DNA from: Candidatus Eiseniibacteriota bacterium
GTDB lineage: Bacteria; Orphanbacterota; Orphanbacteria; Orphanbacterales; Orphanbacteraceae
Reading direction: 5' to 3'
NCBI GenBank assembly: GCA_029262235.1
Contig: JAJCZU010000008.1
Location: forward strand, 62,001-126,000
DNA: 64,000 nucleotides
Positions 15,465-24,324 of this stretch are shown here, piece by piece (position 1 is the first letter of the stretch; the number at the start of each line of letters is the position of its first letter). A model generated the notes under the pieces. That model was not told the DNA's origin, searched no databases, and saw nothing but the letters and a program-made list of their open reading frames with translations. Both the position numbers and the translations under genes were made by a program.

Positions 15465-16939
15465 GCGTGTCCTCCGAGCAGAAAGACGGCCGCGGCGCGC
15501 GCGACACCGACCGTCCATTCGGTATTGATCCCGAACACGATCGTGGCAAGGACGAGAATCGCGGTCGGCACGAGCATCGAAAGGGGCGCTTCCCCGACAG
15601 GGTCGGAGTCGCGATCGCGGGGCTGGAAGTACGCGAACTCGACAACGCGCCAGACGTAAATGACGGCCAGCAGCGACGAGAGCAGAACGAGGGCTACGGC
15701 GAGCCAGTGTCCGGTTTCGATCGCCGCGAGAATCAGATACCACTTGCTGATGAAGCCCACCGTGAGCGGAACGCCGATCATCCCGAGCCCGCCCAGCACG
15801 AACAGAAACATCGTGACCGGCATCGCGCGGCCGAGCCCGCGGAACGCGTTCAGGTCCGATGAGCCCACGCGATAGACGACCGCAGCGACCACGAGAAAGA
15901 GCGCGCCCTTCATGAGCCCGTGATTAAACAGGTGCACGATGCCGCCCGTGAGGCCGTTCTCGCTCGCGAAGCTGATGCCGAGAACGATGTATCCGATCTG
16001 CGCCACGCTCGAGTACGCGAGCAGTCGCTTCACGTTGTTCTGAAAGATCGCCGCGGCGGACATGATCACGATGCCGACGAGCGCGAGCGAACCGAGGATC
16101 TGCGAGACGCCGATCCTGTCGAACGCGAACGCGGGTCCGTAGATCGAGAACAGAAAGCGGATCATCACATACACGGCCACTTTCGTTGCGGTGGAAGCGA
16201 GAAACGCGCTCACGATCGAAGGCGCATACGTATAGGCGTTCGGCAGCCACATATGAAGCGGGAAAAGCGCCATCTTGAGACTCACGCCGACCATGAAGAA
16301 CGCGAACGAGACGAGAACCGTGCGCGTGTCGCCGACGGCCGGAAGCCGCGCGGCAAGATCGGCCATGTTGAGCGTGCCCGTCATCTGATACAGCAGCCCG
16401 ATGCTGATCAGGATGAACGTCGATCCGATCGTGCCCATGATGAGGTACTGGTACGAAGCGTAGAGCGCCCGGCGCTGATGCCCCATCGCGATCAATACAT
16501 AGGAAGAGAGAGCGGCGATTTCGAGGAACACGAAGACGTTGAACGCGTCGCCCGTAATCGTGATGCCGAGGAGCCCGGTCTGGCACAGCAGCATCGCGGC
16601 GTAGAAGAAATGGCGCCGATCGCCGGGGATTTCGCTTTCCACGCTCTTTTTCGCGGCCAGCATGACCATCGCGCCGAGAAGCGCGACGAGCAGCAGCACG
16701 AACGAGTTGAGCGGTCCGATTCTGTATTCGATCCCCCACGGCGCGGCCCACCCGCCGAGTTCGTACACGATCGGGCCGGTCGCCATCACTGTCGCGAGAA
16801 GCCGTGTCGCGACGAACAGCGACGCCAGCGAACACGCCAGCGCAAGCCAGTAGGCCAGCACACCTCTGCCGGTCAGAACGCAAAGAGGCGCGCCGAGAAG
16901 CGGGATCAGAATTTGAATGACGGGGTGCTCGGCGATCAA
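15461..16939 (-). CDS. mrpD: Mrp-type antiporter subunit D
   Basis: 492 residues from TTG 16939, overlapping mrpC by TTGA. This copy is closest to canonical MrpD: VFVFLEIAALSSYVLIA (conserved Glu), KMALFPLHMWLPNAYTYAPS, and KRLLAYSSVAQIGYIVLG. It sits directly after MrpC, as in standard Mrp and Mbh clusters. Confidence 0.93.
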   Translation of the reverse strand: MIAEHPVIQILIPLLGAPLCVLTGRGVLAYWLALACSLASLFVATRLLATVMATGPIVYELGGWAAPWGIEYRIGPLNSFVLLLVALLGAMVMLAAKKSVESEIPGDRRHFFYAAMLLCQTGLLGITITGDAFNVFVFLEIAALSSYVLIAMGHQRRALYASYQYLIMGTIGSTFILISIGLLYQMTGTLNMADLAARLPAVGDTRTVLVSFAFFMVGVSLKMALFPLHMWLPNAYTYAPSIVSAFLASTATKVAVYVMIRFLFSIYGPAFAFDRIGVSQILGSLALVGIVIMSAAAIFQNNVKRLLAYSSVAQIGYIVLGISFASENGLTGGIVHLFNHGLMKGALFLVVAAVVYRVGSSDLNAFRGLGRAMPVTMFLFVLGGLGMIGVPLTVGFISKWYLILAAIETGHWLAVALVLLSSLLAVIYVWRVVEFAYFQPRDRDSDPVGEAPLSMLVPTAILVLATIVFGINTEWTVGVARAAAVFLLGGHA

Positions 16940-17298
16940 CGCTTGATCCCCCGCTCGATATCGTGAATTTCCTCTTCTTCGATCGTTTCGTAGACATGAT
17001 CGATCCGCACCACAATCGCAAGCCCGAGCGCCGTGGTGGCGAGTCCGACGACGATCGCTGTCAGGATCAGAACGTGCGGCAGCGGGTTCGAGTAGATCTC
17101 GATCGTCTTGTCGAGGATCGGCGCCGTCCCCCCGCGCACCTTCCCCATTGTAATGAAGAGCAGGAAGACCGAAGTCTGAAAGATATTGAGACCGATCAGC
17201 TTCTTCACGAGATTCTGCCGTGCGATCACGATATAGAATCCCGTCATCATGAGCGTGATGACGACCCAGTAATTGAACAGGCCGAATTGTTCGCTCAT
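16936..17298 (-). CDS. mrpC: Mrp antiporter subunit C (NuoK-like)
   Basis: 120 residues with three helices. NLVKKLIGLNIFQTSVFLLF and PLPHVLILTAIVVGLATTAL are the NuoK/MnhC signatures. The C-terminal tail is unusually acidic then basic (YETIEEEEIHDIERGIKR). Overlaps mrpB by 4 bp. Confidence 0.94.
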   Translation of the reverse strand: MSEQFGLFNYWVVITLMMTGFYIVIARQNLVKKLIGLNIFQTSVFLLFITMGKVRGGTAPILDKTIEIYSNPLPHVLILTAIVVGLATTALGLAIVVRIDHVYETIEEEEIHDIERGIKR

Positions 17299-17717
17299 GA
17301 TTCCAGCCGATCCGCGAACGCGTAGTAAATGCAGATAACGACGGCCGCTACAGTGATTCCTACACCCAGTTCCACGAGCAGGATTCCGAGATGCTGCCCG
17401 TGCACGGGGTGATGATGGTTCAGCGCGTTGTAGTCGAGATAGTTTCCGCCCATGAAAAGCGTGGCAACCCCGACACCGGCGTAAAGCAGAATGCCGAGCG
17501 ACATGAAGATGTAAACGGCGCGATAGGGAATGACTTTGCGCGCGATTCTGGGCGTGAAGATGAGGCCGTAGAGCACAATCGCCGCGGCGAAGATGACGCC
17601 CGCCTGGAAACCGCCGCCCGGACCGTAGTCGCCATGAAACTGCGTATAGAGACCGAACAGCAGAATGTACGGCAGGAAGAACTTCGTGACGGCGCGCAGA
17701 ATGGAATGGTGTCTCAC
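17295..17717 (-). CDS. mrpB: Mrp antiporter subunit B (MnhB domain)
   Basis: 140 residues from GTG 17717. The MnhB domain is clear: LFGLYTQFHGDYGPGGGFQAG, the glycine-rich motif of the family. Four helices. The end overlaps mrpC and the start overlaps the MbhD/E-like gene. Confidence 0.95.
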   Translation of the reverse strand: MRHHSILRAVTKFFLPYILLFGLYTQFHGDYGPGGGFQAGVIFAAAIVLYGLIFTPRIARKVIPYRAVYIFMSLGILLYAGVGVATLFMGGNYLDYNALNHHHPVHGQHLGILLVELGVGITVAAVVICIYYAFADRLES

Positions 17718-18238
17718 GACCCTTTTTCCTCTTTGCGCCAGCGCAGGAGAAGCATGACGCCGAGACCGGCCGTAAAGATCACCACGGTTTCGCCGAGCGT
17801 ATCGTAGCCTCGATAGCTCGCGAGCACGGACGTGACGACGTTCGGGACACCGATCTCCGCGTACGAGTCGTTGAGATAGCGCGGCGCCACATGCTGATGC
17901 ACGGGCGCTTCGGGATCGCCCCAGTCAGGCATGTCGAGCGTGCCGTAGATCAGAAAACCGCCTGTCACGAGCACGACGAAGAATGCCGGCAACGAAAACT
18001 TCGCCACCTTCTCGCGGCGCGCGGTAACGGCGAGCGTAATGAGCATCAGAACGGTCGAAACGCCGGCGCCCACGGCGGCTTCGGTAAACGCCACATCCAC
18101 AGCGTCGAGTGCCGTCATCCAGCACGCGGAAAGCAGGCTGTAGAGGCCGGCGAGCATCACGGCCGCAAAGAGATTGCGCAGGCGCGAAATCGCGATCGCC
18201 GTAAACGCCAGCATCAGGAGAACAGCGATGTCGATCAT
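17714..18238 (-). CDS. MbhD/MbhE-like protein (detached C-terminal part of MrpA, DUF4040)
   Basis: 174 residues that join two modules. Residues 1-80 are MbhD-like (AFTEAAVGAGVSTVLMLITL) and 80-174 are MbhE-like (PNVVTSVLASYRGYDTLGET, matching the end of MrpA). In classic Mrp operons these are the C-terminal extension of the large MrpA subunit; here they form a free-standing protein, as in the Mbh membrane-bound hydrogenase module of Thermococcales. No gene for the NuoL-like N-terminal part of MrpA is fused or next to it. Confidence 0.88.
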   Translation of the reverse strand: MIDIAVLLMLAFTAIAISRLRNLFAAVMLAGLYSLLSACWMTALDAVDVAFTEAAVGAGVSTVLMLITLAVTARREKVAKFSLPAFFVVLVTGGFLIYGTLDMPDWGDPEAPVHQHVAPRYLNDSYAEIGVPNVVTSVLASYRGYDTLGETVVIFTAGLGVMLLLRWRKEEKGS

Positions 18239-18558
18239 GAATTCGATGACGTTCCCTCCTTCCGGTACGGCTCATGGTGGTTGCGCCAGGCGGTTTTCGC
18301 GAGGGCGTGCGTCGCGGTCGGACTCGCGATCAGAAGGAAAAGAAGCAGAAACATGAGCTTCACGGTAATCAGCGAAAGTCCGGCCTTGATCATGAAGCCG
18401 AGCACCAGAAATCCGGCGCCGGTCGTGTCGATCATGCCGGCGGCGTGAAGACGCGTGTAGAAACCCGGCAGACGGAGCAGGCCGAGAGCCCCGATCAGGC
18501 AGAACACGGCCCCGATTACGAGGCAGACGTCGCTCAAGATGGTGAAAACGGCGGTCAC
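18235..18558 (-). CDS. mrpG: Mrp antiporter subunit G
   Basis: 107 residues from GTG 18558 (GTGA overlap with mrpF). The MnhG/PhaG signature is LIGALGLLRLPGFYTRLHAAG. Three helices, then a short charged tail. Confidence 0.94.
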   Translation of the reverse strand: MTAVFTILSDVCLVIGAVFCLIGALGLLRLPGFYTRLHAAGMIDTTGAGFLVLGFMIKAGLSLITVKLMFLLLFLLIASPTATHALAKTAWRNHHEPYRKEGTSSNS

Positions 18559-18842
18559 AGCTTCTTCGTCTCTTCTTTCTCGCGATCGGACCCGTACTCG
18601 CGCAGGCCGAAGAACTTGAGAACCGCCACGGTTCCGATGAAGTTCAGGAGGCCGTATACGATGGCCAGATCGAGGAACTCAGGGCGTCCGTTCAGAAAGC
18701 CGTGCACGACGATGAACAGAACCGTGGACGTTCCGAACGAGTTGACGGACAGAATGCGATCGTAGAGGGAAGGTCCGCGAAACGCGCGGATCAGTGTCAT
18801 GAACATCGTAATGAGGATCGCGGCCATCGCGAACGGGATCAT
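18555..18842 (-). CDS. mrpF: Mrp antiporter subunit F
   Basis: 95 residues from ATG 18842; an open frame further upstream is spurious because this ATG overlaps mrpE's stop by ATGA. The signature RAFRGPSLYDRILSVNSFGT is that of MnhF/PhaF. Three helices. Confidence 0.94.
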   Translation of the reverse strand: MIPFAMAAILITMFMTLIRAFRGPSLYDRILSVNSFGTSTVLFIVVHGFLNGRPEFLDLAIVYGLLNFIGTVAVLKFFGLREYGSDREKEETKKL

Positions 18843-19315
18843 GACTTTCCCTCCAGGCGGCCAACGCGGCGGTCGATCGAGCCTTCCATGACGTCGTCGG
18901 CCATTTTTTTCGTGAGCGCGTGCGTCAGAATGTCGTTGTCGTGCAGCTCCACGGAAACAGTGCCGGGGGTCAGCGTGATCGAGTTTGCGTGGATCACTTC
19001 GCCGAGATCGGTCTTCTGGCTCATCTTCGGGTTCACGAATTCTGGATCGATCGCGATTTTCGGCGAGAGAATGATACGCGCCACCGTGAAGCTCGAAAGA
19101 ATCACCTGCCCGCAGAGCCACGGAAGATAGAGTGCGATCGCGAGCACATGCTCGAGCGGCACTGTTTCTTCATCGATCGTGTCCATGCGATGCGTGATCC
19201 AGACGACCAGCGCGCACGACAGGACACCGAACGAAATGATGAGCGGCGTGTAATGCCCCGACCACAACAGCCACGTGCCGAGCAGAACAACGCCTAAATA
19301 GACGGCATGTTTCAT
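18839..19315 (-). CDS. mrpE: Mrp antiporter subunit E
   Basis: 158 residues, first gene of the operon. Two N-terminal helices and the MnhE domain with NSITLTPGTVSVELHDNDI and HALT, the family's cytoplasmic motif. A GGGAAAG ribosome site and a good promoter precede it. The gene order E-F-G-(MbhDE)-B-C-D matches the Mbh membrane module rather than classic mrpABCDEFG. Confidence 0.94.
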   Translation of the reverse strand: MKHAVYLGVVLLGTWLLWSGHYTPLIISFGVLSCALVVWITHRMDTIDEETVPLEHVLAIALYLPWLCGQVILSSFTVARIILSPKIAIDPEFVNPKMSQKTDLGEVIHANSITLTPGTVSVELHDNDILTHALTKKMADDVMEGSIDRRVGRLEGKS

Positions 19316-19342
19316 GAGTTCTTTCCCTGATTTTTCGCGCGG

Positions 19343-19371
19343 AGTATGTCACCCGTGTCAGGGCGAGTCAA
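19343..19371 (-). promoter_or_regulatory. Promoter of the Mrp operon
   Basis: TTGACT (19366-19371), exactly 17 bp, then CATACT (19343-19348) on the minus strand, giving a 20-nt leader to mrpE. The -35 lies within the last codons of the upstream capK-like gene, so the Mrp operon can be expressed on its own even though the genes upstream point the same way. Confidence 0.6.
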
Positions 19372-20722
19372 GAACTTGCGAGACGGGATCAGGCGGCGAG
19401 ACGCGCTTCAGCTGGCGGAGTTTGCCGGAGCTTTCGCGCTCGATCGCATCGGGATATTCGAAGCGTGGCTGAAAGTAGTCGTGAAACTCGTTTGCGAGCA
19501 GCTGCGCAAGAAGCGCCTCGGATGCAGCGTCGTAGTCGGCGCCGCGCACGATCCGAAACGTGATCTCGCGGTCGTTCTGAATCACCTGGAACTGCCGGAT
19601 CATCTCACCCCGGAGCTGCACTTCCTTGAAGATGTACGAAAAGAAGGCGGCGTTATAGCGCCTCCCTTCGGGCCCGATCACCGTATCGTAGGCGCGCCCG
19701 TGCACGTTCTCGAGCACGGGGAGCGCGCGGCCGCAGGCGCAGGGGGCGAACGAAAGCTCGCCGTAGTCGCCCGAGTCGTAGCGGATCAGCGGCTGCGCGC
19801 GGTTGTGAAGCTCGGTCAGTACGAGACGCCCCGTACCCTCGCTGCAGATTTCGCCCTTGTCCGTCAGAATTTCGACGAGGAGATTCTCGCTGTTCACGTG
19901 AAGGCTGCCGTGCTCGCAGTCGTGCGCGATCGAGCCCACTTCGGCGCATCCGTACTCGTCGAAAACGCGTGTTCCGAAGCCCTGCTCGATCGCCTCACGC
20001 ATCGTGGGCGTCAGGATCTCGGCCGTCGTGATGATCGCGCGAAGGGATGGCACGGGACTTCCCTGCCGCGAGCCGGCGCCCCCCTCTTCCGACCGGAGCC
20101 AGTGGCCGATTTCCGCGAGTATGGACGGGTAACCGTAGACGTAGTCGGGCCCCTGGGCGCGGAGCGCGTGCAGGTAGCCGGGGAAACTCGCGGGGGTATA
20201 ATTGAAGGCGGAATAGCGTTTTCGGTTCAGAAGCGCGTCGCGCAGGGCGTTCTTCCGCGCGTCCTTCGCCTTGAGCGGCACGCCCCAGAACCGCGCCTGC
20301 GCGTCGCCGGGCCGAACCCCCGCCCAGCCGTACGAACGATACGTCGCCGCCTGTTCGCGCGCCATCGACTCGGCGTCCTTCACGATCTTGAGGGGCTCGC
20401 TCGTCGAACCGCTCGTGACCTTGACCGTCAGCTTGCCGAGCGAAGCCCGCTCCTCGCTCAGGAACGCGTCGCCGTTGGCTTTCAGTGTTTTTTTGTCGAT
20501 CAGGGGAAGCTGCGCGAACGGGGTCTCGACGAAGTCACGATAGAACGGCACGTGCTCGTACGCATGCGTCAGCAGCGCCGCGGCCCGCTCTTCCTGGTAC
20601 GCATGAACGGCGGCGAGATCGGAGAACGGATGCTGCTCGTAGTCACGCAGGTACGCGAACGTCTTCTCGCCGCGAAGCTGCGCGGCCGTGCGATAGACGA
20701 GCCTGGCGAGGGTTCGGTTCAT
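19358..20722 (-). CDS. CapK/PaaK-like adenylate-forming enzyme
   Basis: 454 residues. The AMP-binding phosphate loop is VTSGSTSEPLKI; later blocks are FDEYGCAEVGSIAHDC, the family's adenine-binding region, and RYDSGDYGEL. This is the phenylacetate-CoA-ligase-like family found in polysaccharide clusters (CapK) and as free-standing adenylate-forming enzymes. CAC(x)GR after the hinge resembles the cysteine pair seen in many members. The 4-bp overlap with a glycosyltransferase supports a role in modifying an envelope glycan; the acyl substrate is unknown. Confidence 0.85.
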   Translation of the reverse strand: MNRTLARLVYRTAAQLRGEKTFAYLRDYEQHPFSDLAAVHAYQEERAAALLTHAYEHVPFYRDFVETPFAQLPLIDKKTLKANGDAFLSEERASLGKLTVKVTSGSTSEPLKIVKDAESMAREQAATYRSYGWAGVRPGDAQARFWGVPLKAKDARKNALRDALLNRKRYSAFNYTPASFPGYLHALRAQGPDYVYGYPSILAEIGHWLRSEEGGAGSRQGSPVPSLRAIITTAEILTPTMREAIEQGFGTRVFDEYGCAEVGSIAHDCEHGSLHVNSENLLVEILTDKGEICSEGTGRLVLTELHNRAQPLIRYDSGDYGELSFAPCACGRALPVLENVHGRAYDTVIGPEGRRYNAAFFSYIFKEVQLRGEMIRQFQVIQNDREITFRIVRGADYDAASEALLAQLLANEFHDYFQPRFEYPDAIERESSGKLRQLKRVSPPDPVSQVLDSP

Positions 20723-21696
20723 TGCCTGCTTCGCGCGACCTCTTCGATCGCCTGTTCGATCGGTTCAAACGACGCGTTCCAGAGCGTTTCGAACCCGGCC
20801 TGAAACGACTGCATCCGGTCGCGATGATACGCCGGCTTCGCGAGGAATTCACGGAGAACACGCTGGTAGTCGCTCACTTCGTTTCTGGCGAAGATCGCGC
20901 CGTCGGCAAACAGGGCGCGGCTTACACGCGAGTCGACGAGTACCACGGGAACACCGACCGCCACCGCCTCGTAGGCGCCGCATACGAGCACCCGGTCGTC
21001 GGTCGTGAGGTCGATCAGTAGATCGGACCCCGCGATGAGCCCTTCGAACGCGGAGTCGGGCAGATAATCCACGAACACGACGCGCTCCGATTCGTAGCGC
21101 AGGAGTTCGCCTGCCTTGCTCTTCTTCCCCGTTACGAAGAGCGTGAACGGCTCATCGAGACCGGTCGCGGCTTCGAGAAACGTGCCGATCGGCTCGTCCC
21201 AGTTGAAAGACGCGATCAGCGTAAAATGCGGCTTCGGGCAGTCGCGAAACGGCGCGGGCATCGGGCGCGGCGGGATCCGGGGCGCGCGATCCGGAAGCAC
21301 GAGCGCACGCCCGCGCATCTTTTCGATCGGGGGCACGAGTTCCTCGTTCGTTACGATCGTATAGTCCGCACGCCGGACAGCAAACGCGTTCATCCAGGCA
21401 AGTGGACCGCTCTTTTTCGCGTAGTTCGGCACGGCGTTGTGCGCGTCTATAATGTAAACGAAACGGCGGAACAGGCGAAGCTCCGCGACGAGGAACGAGA
21501 GCAGAACCGAAGGTGACTGCGCGAATACGACATCGGGCTTCGTCCGCGCGATCAGCCGCCACGTTTCCCACGCGGAATGAAAGTAGCGTGCAAGCCGCGA
21601 CTTCCCCGCATGGTCGATGCAGTGGTACTCGCACCCGAACGCCTCGGCGAGTTCCACGCTGCGCCTGTGCCTCTCCCATGTGATCCAGATTCGCAT
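20719..21696 (-). CDS. Glycosyltransferase, GT4/GT-B-like
   Basis: 325 residues. The N-terminal part matches GT-B donors (TKPDVVFAQSPSVLLS, YIIDAHNAVPNY). The C-terminal part has LIASFNWDEPIGTFLEA and DLLIDLTTDDRVLVCGAYEAVAVGVPVVLVDS, which carries the E-A-x-x-x-G-x-P motif of nucleotide-sugar binding. It lies 4 bp after the metal permease gene and overlaps the CapK-like gene. This suggests a two-gene glycan module possibly reached by read-through from the metal operon. Confidence 0.85.
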   Translation of the reverse strand: MRIWITWERHRRSVELAEAFGCEYHCIDHAGKSRLARYFHSAWETWRLIARTKPDVVFAQSPSVLLSFLVAELRLFRRFVYIIDAHNAVPNYAKKSGPLAWMNAFAVRRADYTIVTNEELVPPIEKMRGRALVLPDRAPRIPPRPMPAPFRDCPKPHFTLIASFNWDEPIGTFLEAATGLDEPFTLFVTGKKSKAGELLRYESERVVFVDYLPDSAFEGLIAGSDLLIDLTTDDRVLVCGAYEAVAVGVPVVLVDSRVSRALFADGAIFARNEVSDYQRVLREFLAKPAYHRDRMQSFQAGFETLWNASFEPIEQAIEEVARSRQ

Positions 21697-21700
21697 ACGA

Positions 21701-23017
21701 TCAGGAACTTTCCTTTTCCCTTTCCTTTTCCTTTTCCTTTTCCTTCTGGCTCGGCGGAATCGGCTTCCCCTGCGGGTCGCGGTCAGGATACTCCGTGACG
21801 CGCTCGATCTCAGTAGTATCGTCAGGCGAGATGTAATGCTCCACGCGATCCGCCGGATCGTGCAGGTGATCCGTATCGTACCCGAGCTTGTCCCCGAGGA
21901 AACTCTCGTAGAGACGGTGGCGGCGGAGAAGCTCCACGCCCTCTTCGCGCCCGCTCGTGGTCAGTTCGAACCCGTCCCGGTCCGCGGCCAGCAGACCCCG
22001 GTGAATCAGCCGGGAAAGGGCGCGCGCCAGCCTGTCGATTTCATCCGGATGCGTGTCGCGCAGCTCATGCATCGTAAACCCCTCTGCCGAAATGAGTTCG
22101 CGCTGACGGGCTGCCCAGAGGAGCACGTCTTCCTCGGCCACCTGGCGCCGCAGACCGCGCCGGCTCATCGCCTTCGCCACGATCCCCTGCCGCGGCGAAA
22201 AGAGCAGGGCGAGCGAGAACAGAAGCCCCGCGACGGACGCCATGGCCCCCGCGATCGAACAGTCGAGATGCGACGCGATTTCGTAGCCGAGCACCGACGA
22301 GATCGCGCCGAGCAGAACCGCGAGCCCGATCATGCGGGCGAGGTTCTCGCTCAGTAGATAGGCGGTGGCCGCGGGTACGATGATCATCGCGACGACGAGA
22401 ATCGCGCCGACGCTTTCGAACGAACCGACCGTGGTCACGGAAACGAGCCCCATGAGCATGTAATGAAACGCCGTGACCGGAATGCCGACCGCCGCCGCGA
22501 GTTCCGGGTCGAACGCGCTCAGCTTGAGCTGTTTGTAGAAGACGAAAATAAACGCGAGGTTCAGCAGAAACAGACCTCCGTTCACCCAGAGCGCGCGCGC
22601 CCCGATCGACTGATCGCCGATAAAGATCACGTCGAACGGCGCATATGCGATTTCACCGTAAAGCACACACTCGAGATCGAGATCGACCGCGCTCCCGTAG
22701 TGCGAAACGAGAATGACCCCGATCGCGAAGAGGGTGGTGAACGTCACTCCGATCGCAGCATCCCCCTGCACGCCGCGATGCGACAGAAACTGCACGAGAA
22801 ACGCCGTCAGTACGCCGACGAGCGCCGCGCCGACGAACATCGGGAGTGAGTTTCGGCTCGACGTGACGAGAAACGCGATCACGATGCCGGGCAGAACGGC
22901 GTGGCTGATCGCGTCGCCGAGCATCGAGAGTTTGCGCAGCACGAGGAACGAGCCGAGGAGCGCGCACGAGCCTGCGACGAACGCGCCCGTCAGGATGATG
23001 ATCATCGAATCGCTCAC
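21701..23017 (-). CDS. Metal ABC transporter permease fused to a DtxR-like domain (second permease)
   Basis: 438 residues. Residues 1-270 are a ZnuB/MntB/TroC-type permease (LSMLGDAISHAVLPGI, the EAA-like loop; 8 helices). Residues about 285-420 are DtxR-like: a winged helix (ELISAEGFTMHELRDTH) followed by LLRRHRLYESFLGDKLGYD and the metal-site-like ADRVEHYI. H, D, E and H occupy positions that bind metal in MntR/DtxR proteins. The very C-terminus is a Lys-Glu repeat encoded by a TTTTCC microsatellite. It may sense cytoplasmic metal at the transporter or, after cleavage as in Chlamydia YtgCR, act as a repressor. Confidence 0.9.
   Translation of the reverse strand: MSDSMIIILTGAFVAGSCALLGSFLVLRKLSMLGDAISHAVLPGIVIAFLVTSSRNSLPMFVGAALVGVLTAFLVQFLSHRGVQGDAAIGVTFTTLFAIGVILVSHYGSAVDLDLECVLYGEIAYAPFDVIFIGDQSIGARALWVNGGLFLLNLAFIFVFYKQLKLSAFDPELAAAVGIPVTAFHYMLMGLVSVTTVGSFESVGAILVVAMIIVPAATAYLLSENLARMIGLAVLLGAISSVLGYEIASHLDCSIAGAMASVAGLLFSLALLFSPRQGIVAKAMSRRGLRRQVAEEDVLLWAARQRELISAEGFTMHELRDTHPDEIDRLARALSRLIHRGLLAADRDGFELTTSGREEGVELLRRHRLYESFLGDKLGYDTDHLHDPADRVEHYISPDDTTEIERVTEYPDRDPQGKPIPPSQKEKEKEKEREKESS
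21708..21747. repeat. TTTTCC microsatellite inside the permease 3' end
   Basis: Forty bases of only C and T, mostly TTTTCC units, coding for KEKEKEKEREKE on the minus strand. Gain or loss of a 6-bp unit keeps the frame and changes the length of the charged tail. Confidence 0.85.
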
Positions 23018-24324
23018 GCCGTCCCTCCTTCCGCTTTGTCGATGCCATCGACCGCGTGTACGTTCGGCAGGAGCCGCGGCTCGAGGCCGTGAATCTCGAG
23101 AAACCGTTCCAGTTCACCCACCGTTTCGCGGGGGAGAAAATGCTCGATCGTGTCGGCGTCCCGATCGACATGATCGGCCCCGAGCTGCCCCTCGTACATC
23201 AGGAACATCTCCCAGAGCCTGTGATTGCGCACGACGCCATGGGCGGCTTCGAGACCGGCTTCGGTCAGGCGAAAACCGTCGGGTTCGCGTATGACAAGGC
23301 CCTCGCGCAGGAGTCGTTCGAGGGTGCTCCGAAGATTGCTTTCGTTCATTCCACGCCGGCCCGCCACACTCGCGATCGTAACCGTGCGCGTCCCAGGCCC
23401 CGTCTCTTCGAGCTCTTCGTAGAGCGACCGGAGTACGTTTTCCCGCTGTACACGCCCGCGCGTGGCGATCAGGTGGTACCCCTTCGCGATCAGCCCTTTG
23501 CGCGGCGCGGCCAGCAGCGAAACGGTGAAGAACACGCTCGAAGTGACGACGATCAACGGTCCGGTCGGCATGCGGAATGCGAGGGTCGAGAGAAACGTGC
23601 CCCCGGCCCCGGACAGCGCGCCGAAAATCGCGGCCAGCACGATCATGGTACCGAGGCGCTCCGTCCAGAAGCGCGCGGACGCCGCGGGAATGATCAGCAT
23701 CGCGGACATCAGAATGACGCCCATCGCCTGCATGCCGACGACTACGGCGAGCACGATCAGCGTCATCAGGATCCCGTCGAGCAGCCCCGGCCGAAAACCG
23801 ATGCCCGCCGCGAACCCGCTGTCGAAGCAGAGCAGTTTGAATTCCTTGAAGAACAGAAGCGCGAGCACGCAGACGAGCGCCGCGCAGATCGCCATGAGGC
23901 GGACATCGGAACCGATCAACGATGCCGCCTGGCCGAACAGATATTTGTCGAGCCCCGACTGATTGCCCGCGCCGGAGTGCTGGATGATCGTAAGCAGCAC
24001 GATGCCGAACGCGAAGAAAACCGAGAGCACGATGCCGAGCGCGGCGTCCTCTTTGAGCTTGGTGCGCTTGATGATGACCTGAATGACGAACGCGCCGATG
24101 AGGCCGGCGATAAGCGCGCCCACGAGGAGCGGCCCGAGCGAGCGTGTCTGCGTGATCAAAAACGCGACGCAGATACCGGGGAGCGCGGCGTGCGCGATCG
24201 CGTCGCCGAGCAGGCTGCGACGGCGCAGAAACGCGAAGCAGCCGAGAAGCCCCGCGCTGACACCCAGAAGTGTCGTGCCCGTGAGCACCCAGAGCGCATT
24301 CGGATCGTCGAAGATGCCGAACAT
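23014..24324 (-). CDS. Metal ABC transporter permease fused to a DtxR-like domain (first permease)
   Basis: 436 residues. Permease domain 1-280 (RRRSLLGDAIAHAALPGI; family helix LLCFDSGFAAGIGF) then a winged-helix/DtxR-like domain about 300-410 (TIASVAGRRGMNESNLRSTL, RNHRLWEMFLMYEGQLGAD, ADTIEHFL). The ATG overlaps the ATPase stop (TGATG) and the end overlaps the second permease. The pair would form the membrane channel of a Zn/Mn/Fe importer, with a regulatory domain on each half. The first helix-turn-helix block keeps less of the metal-site residues (ENVL in place of EDYL). Confidence 0.9.
   Translation of the reverse strand: MFGIFDDPNALWVLTGTTLLGVSAGLLGCFAFLRRRSLLGDAIAHAALPGICVAFLITQTRSLGPLLVGALIAGLIGAFVIQVIIKRTKLKEDAALGIVLSVFFAFGIVLLTIIQHSGAGNQSGLDKYLFGQAASLIGSDVRLMAICAALVCVLALLFFKEFKLLCFDSGFAAGIGFRPGLLDGILMTLIVLAVVVGMQAMGVILMSAMLIIPAASARFWTERLGTMIVLAAIFGALSGAGGTFLSTLAFRMPTGPLIVVTSSVFFTVSLLAAPRKGLIAKGYHLIATRGRVQRENVLRSLYEELEETGPGTRTVTIASVAGRRGMNESNLRSTLERLLREGLVIREPDGFRLTEAGLEAAHGVVRNHRLWEMFLMYEGQLGADHVDRDADTIEHFLPRETVGELERFLEIHGLEPRLLPNVHAVDGIDKAEGGTA

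Noticed and set aside
11981..16939. Respiratory complex I (nuoL, nuoM, nuoN)
   Set aside because: Neighbours are MrpB, C, E, F, G and MbhD/E types, and no NuoH, NuoJ or peripheral-arm gene is present.
17714..18238. Truncated mrpA pseudogene
   Set aside because: The gene is intact, overlaps both neighbours by 4 bp and matches free-standing MbhD plus MbhE, so it is a functional split form.
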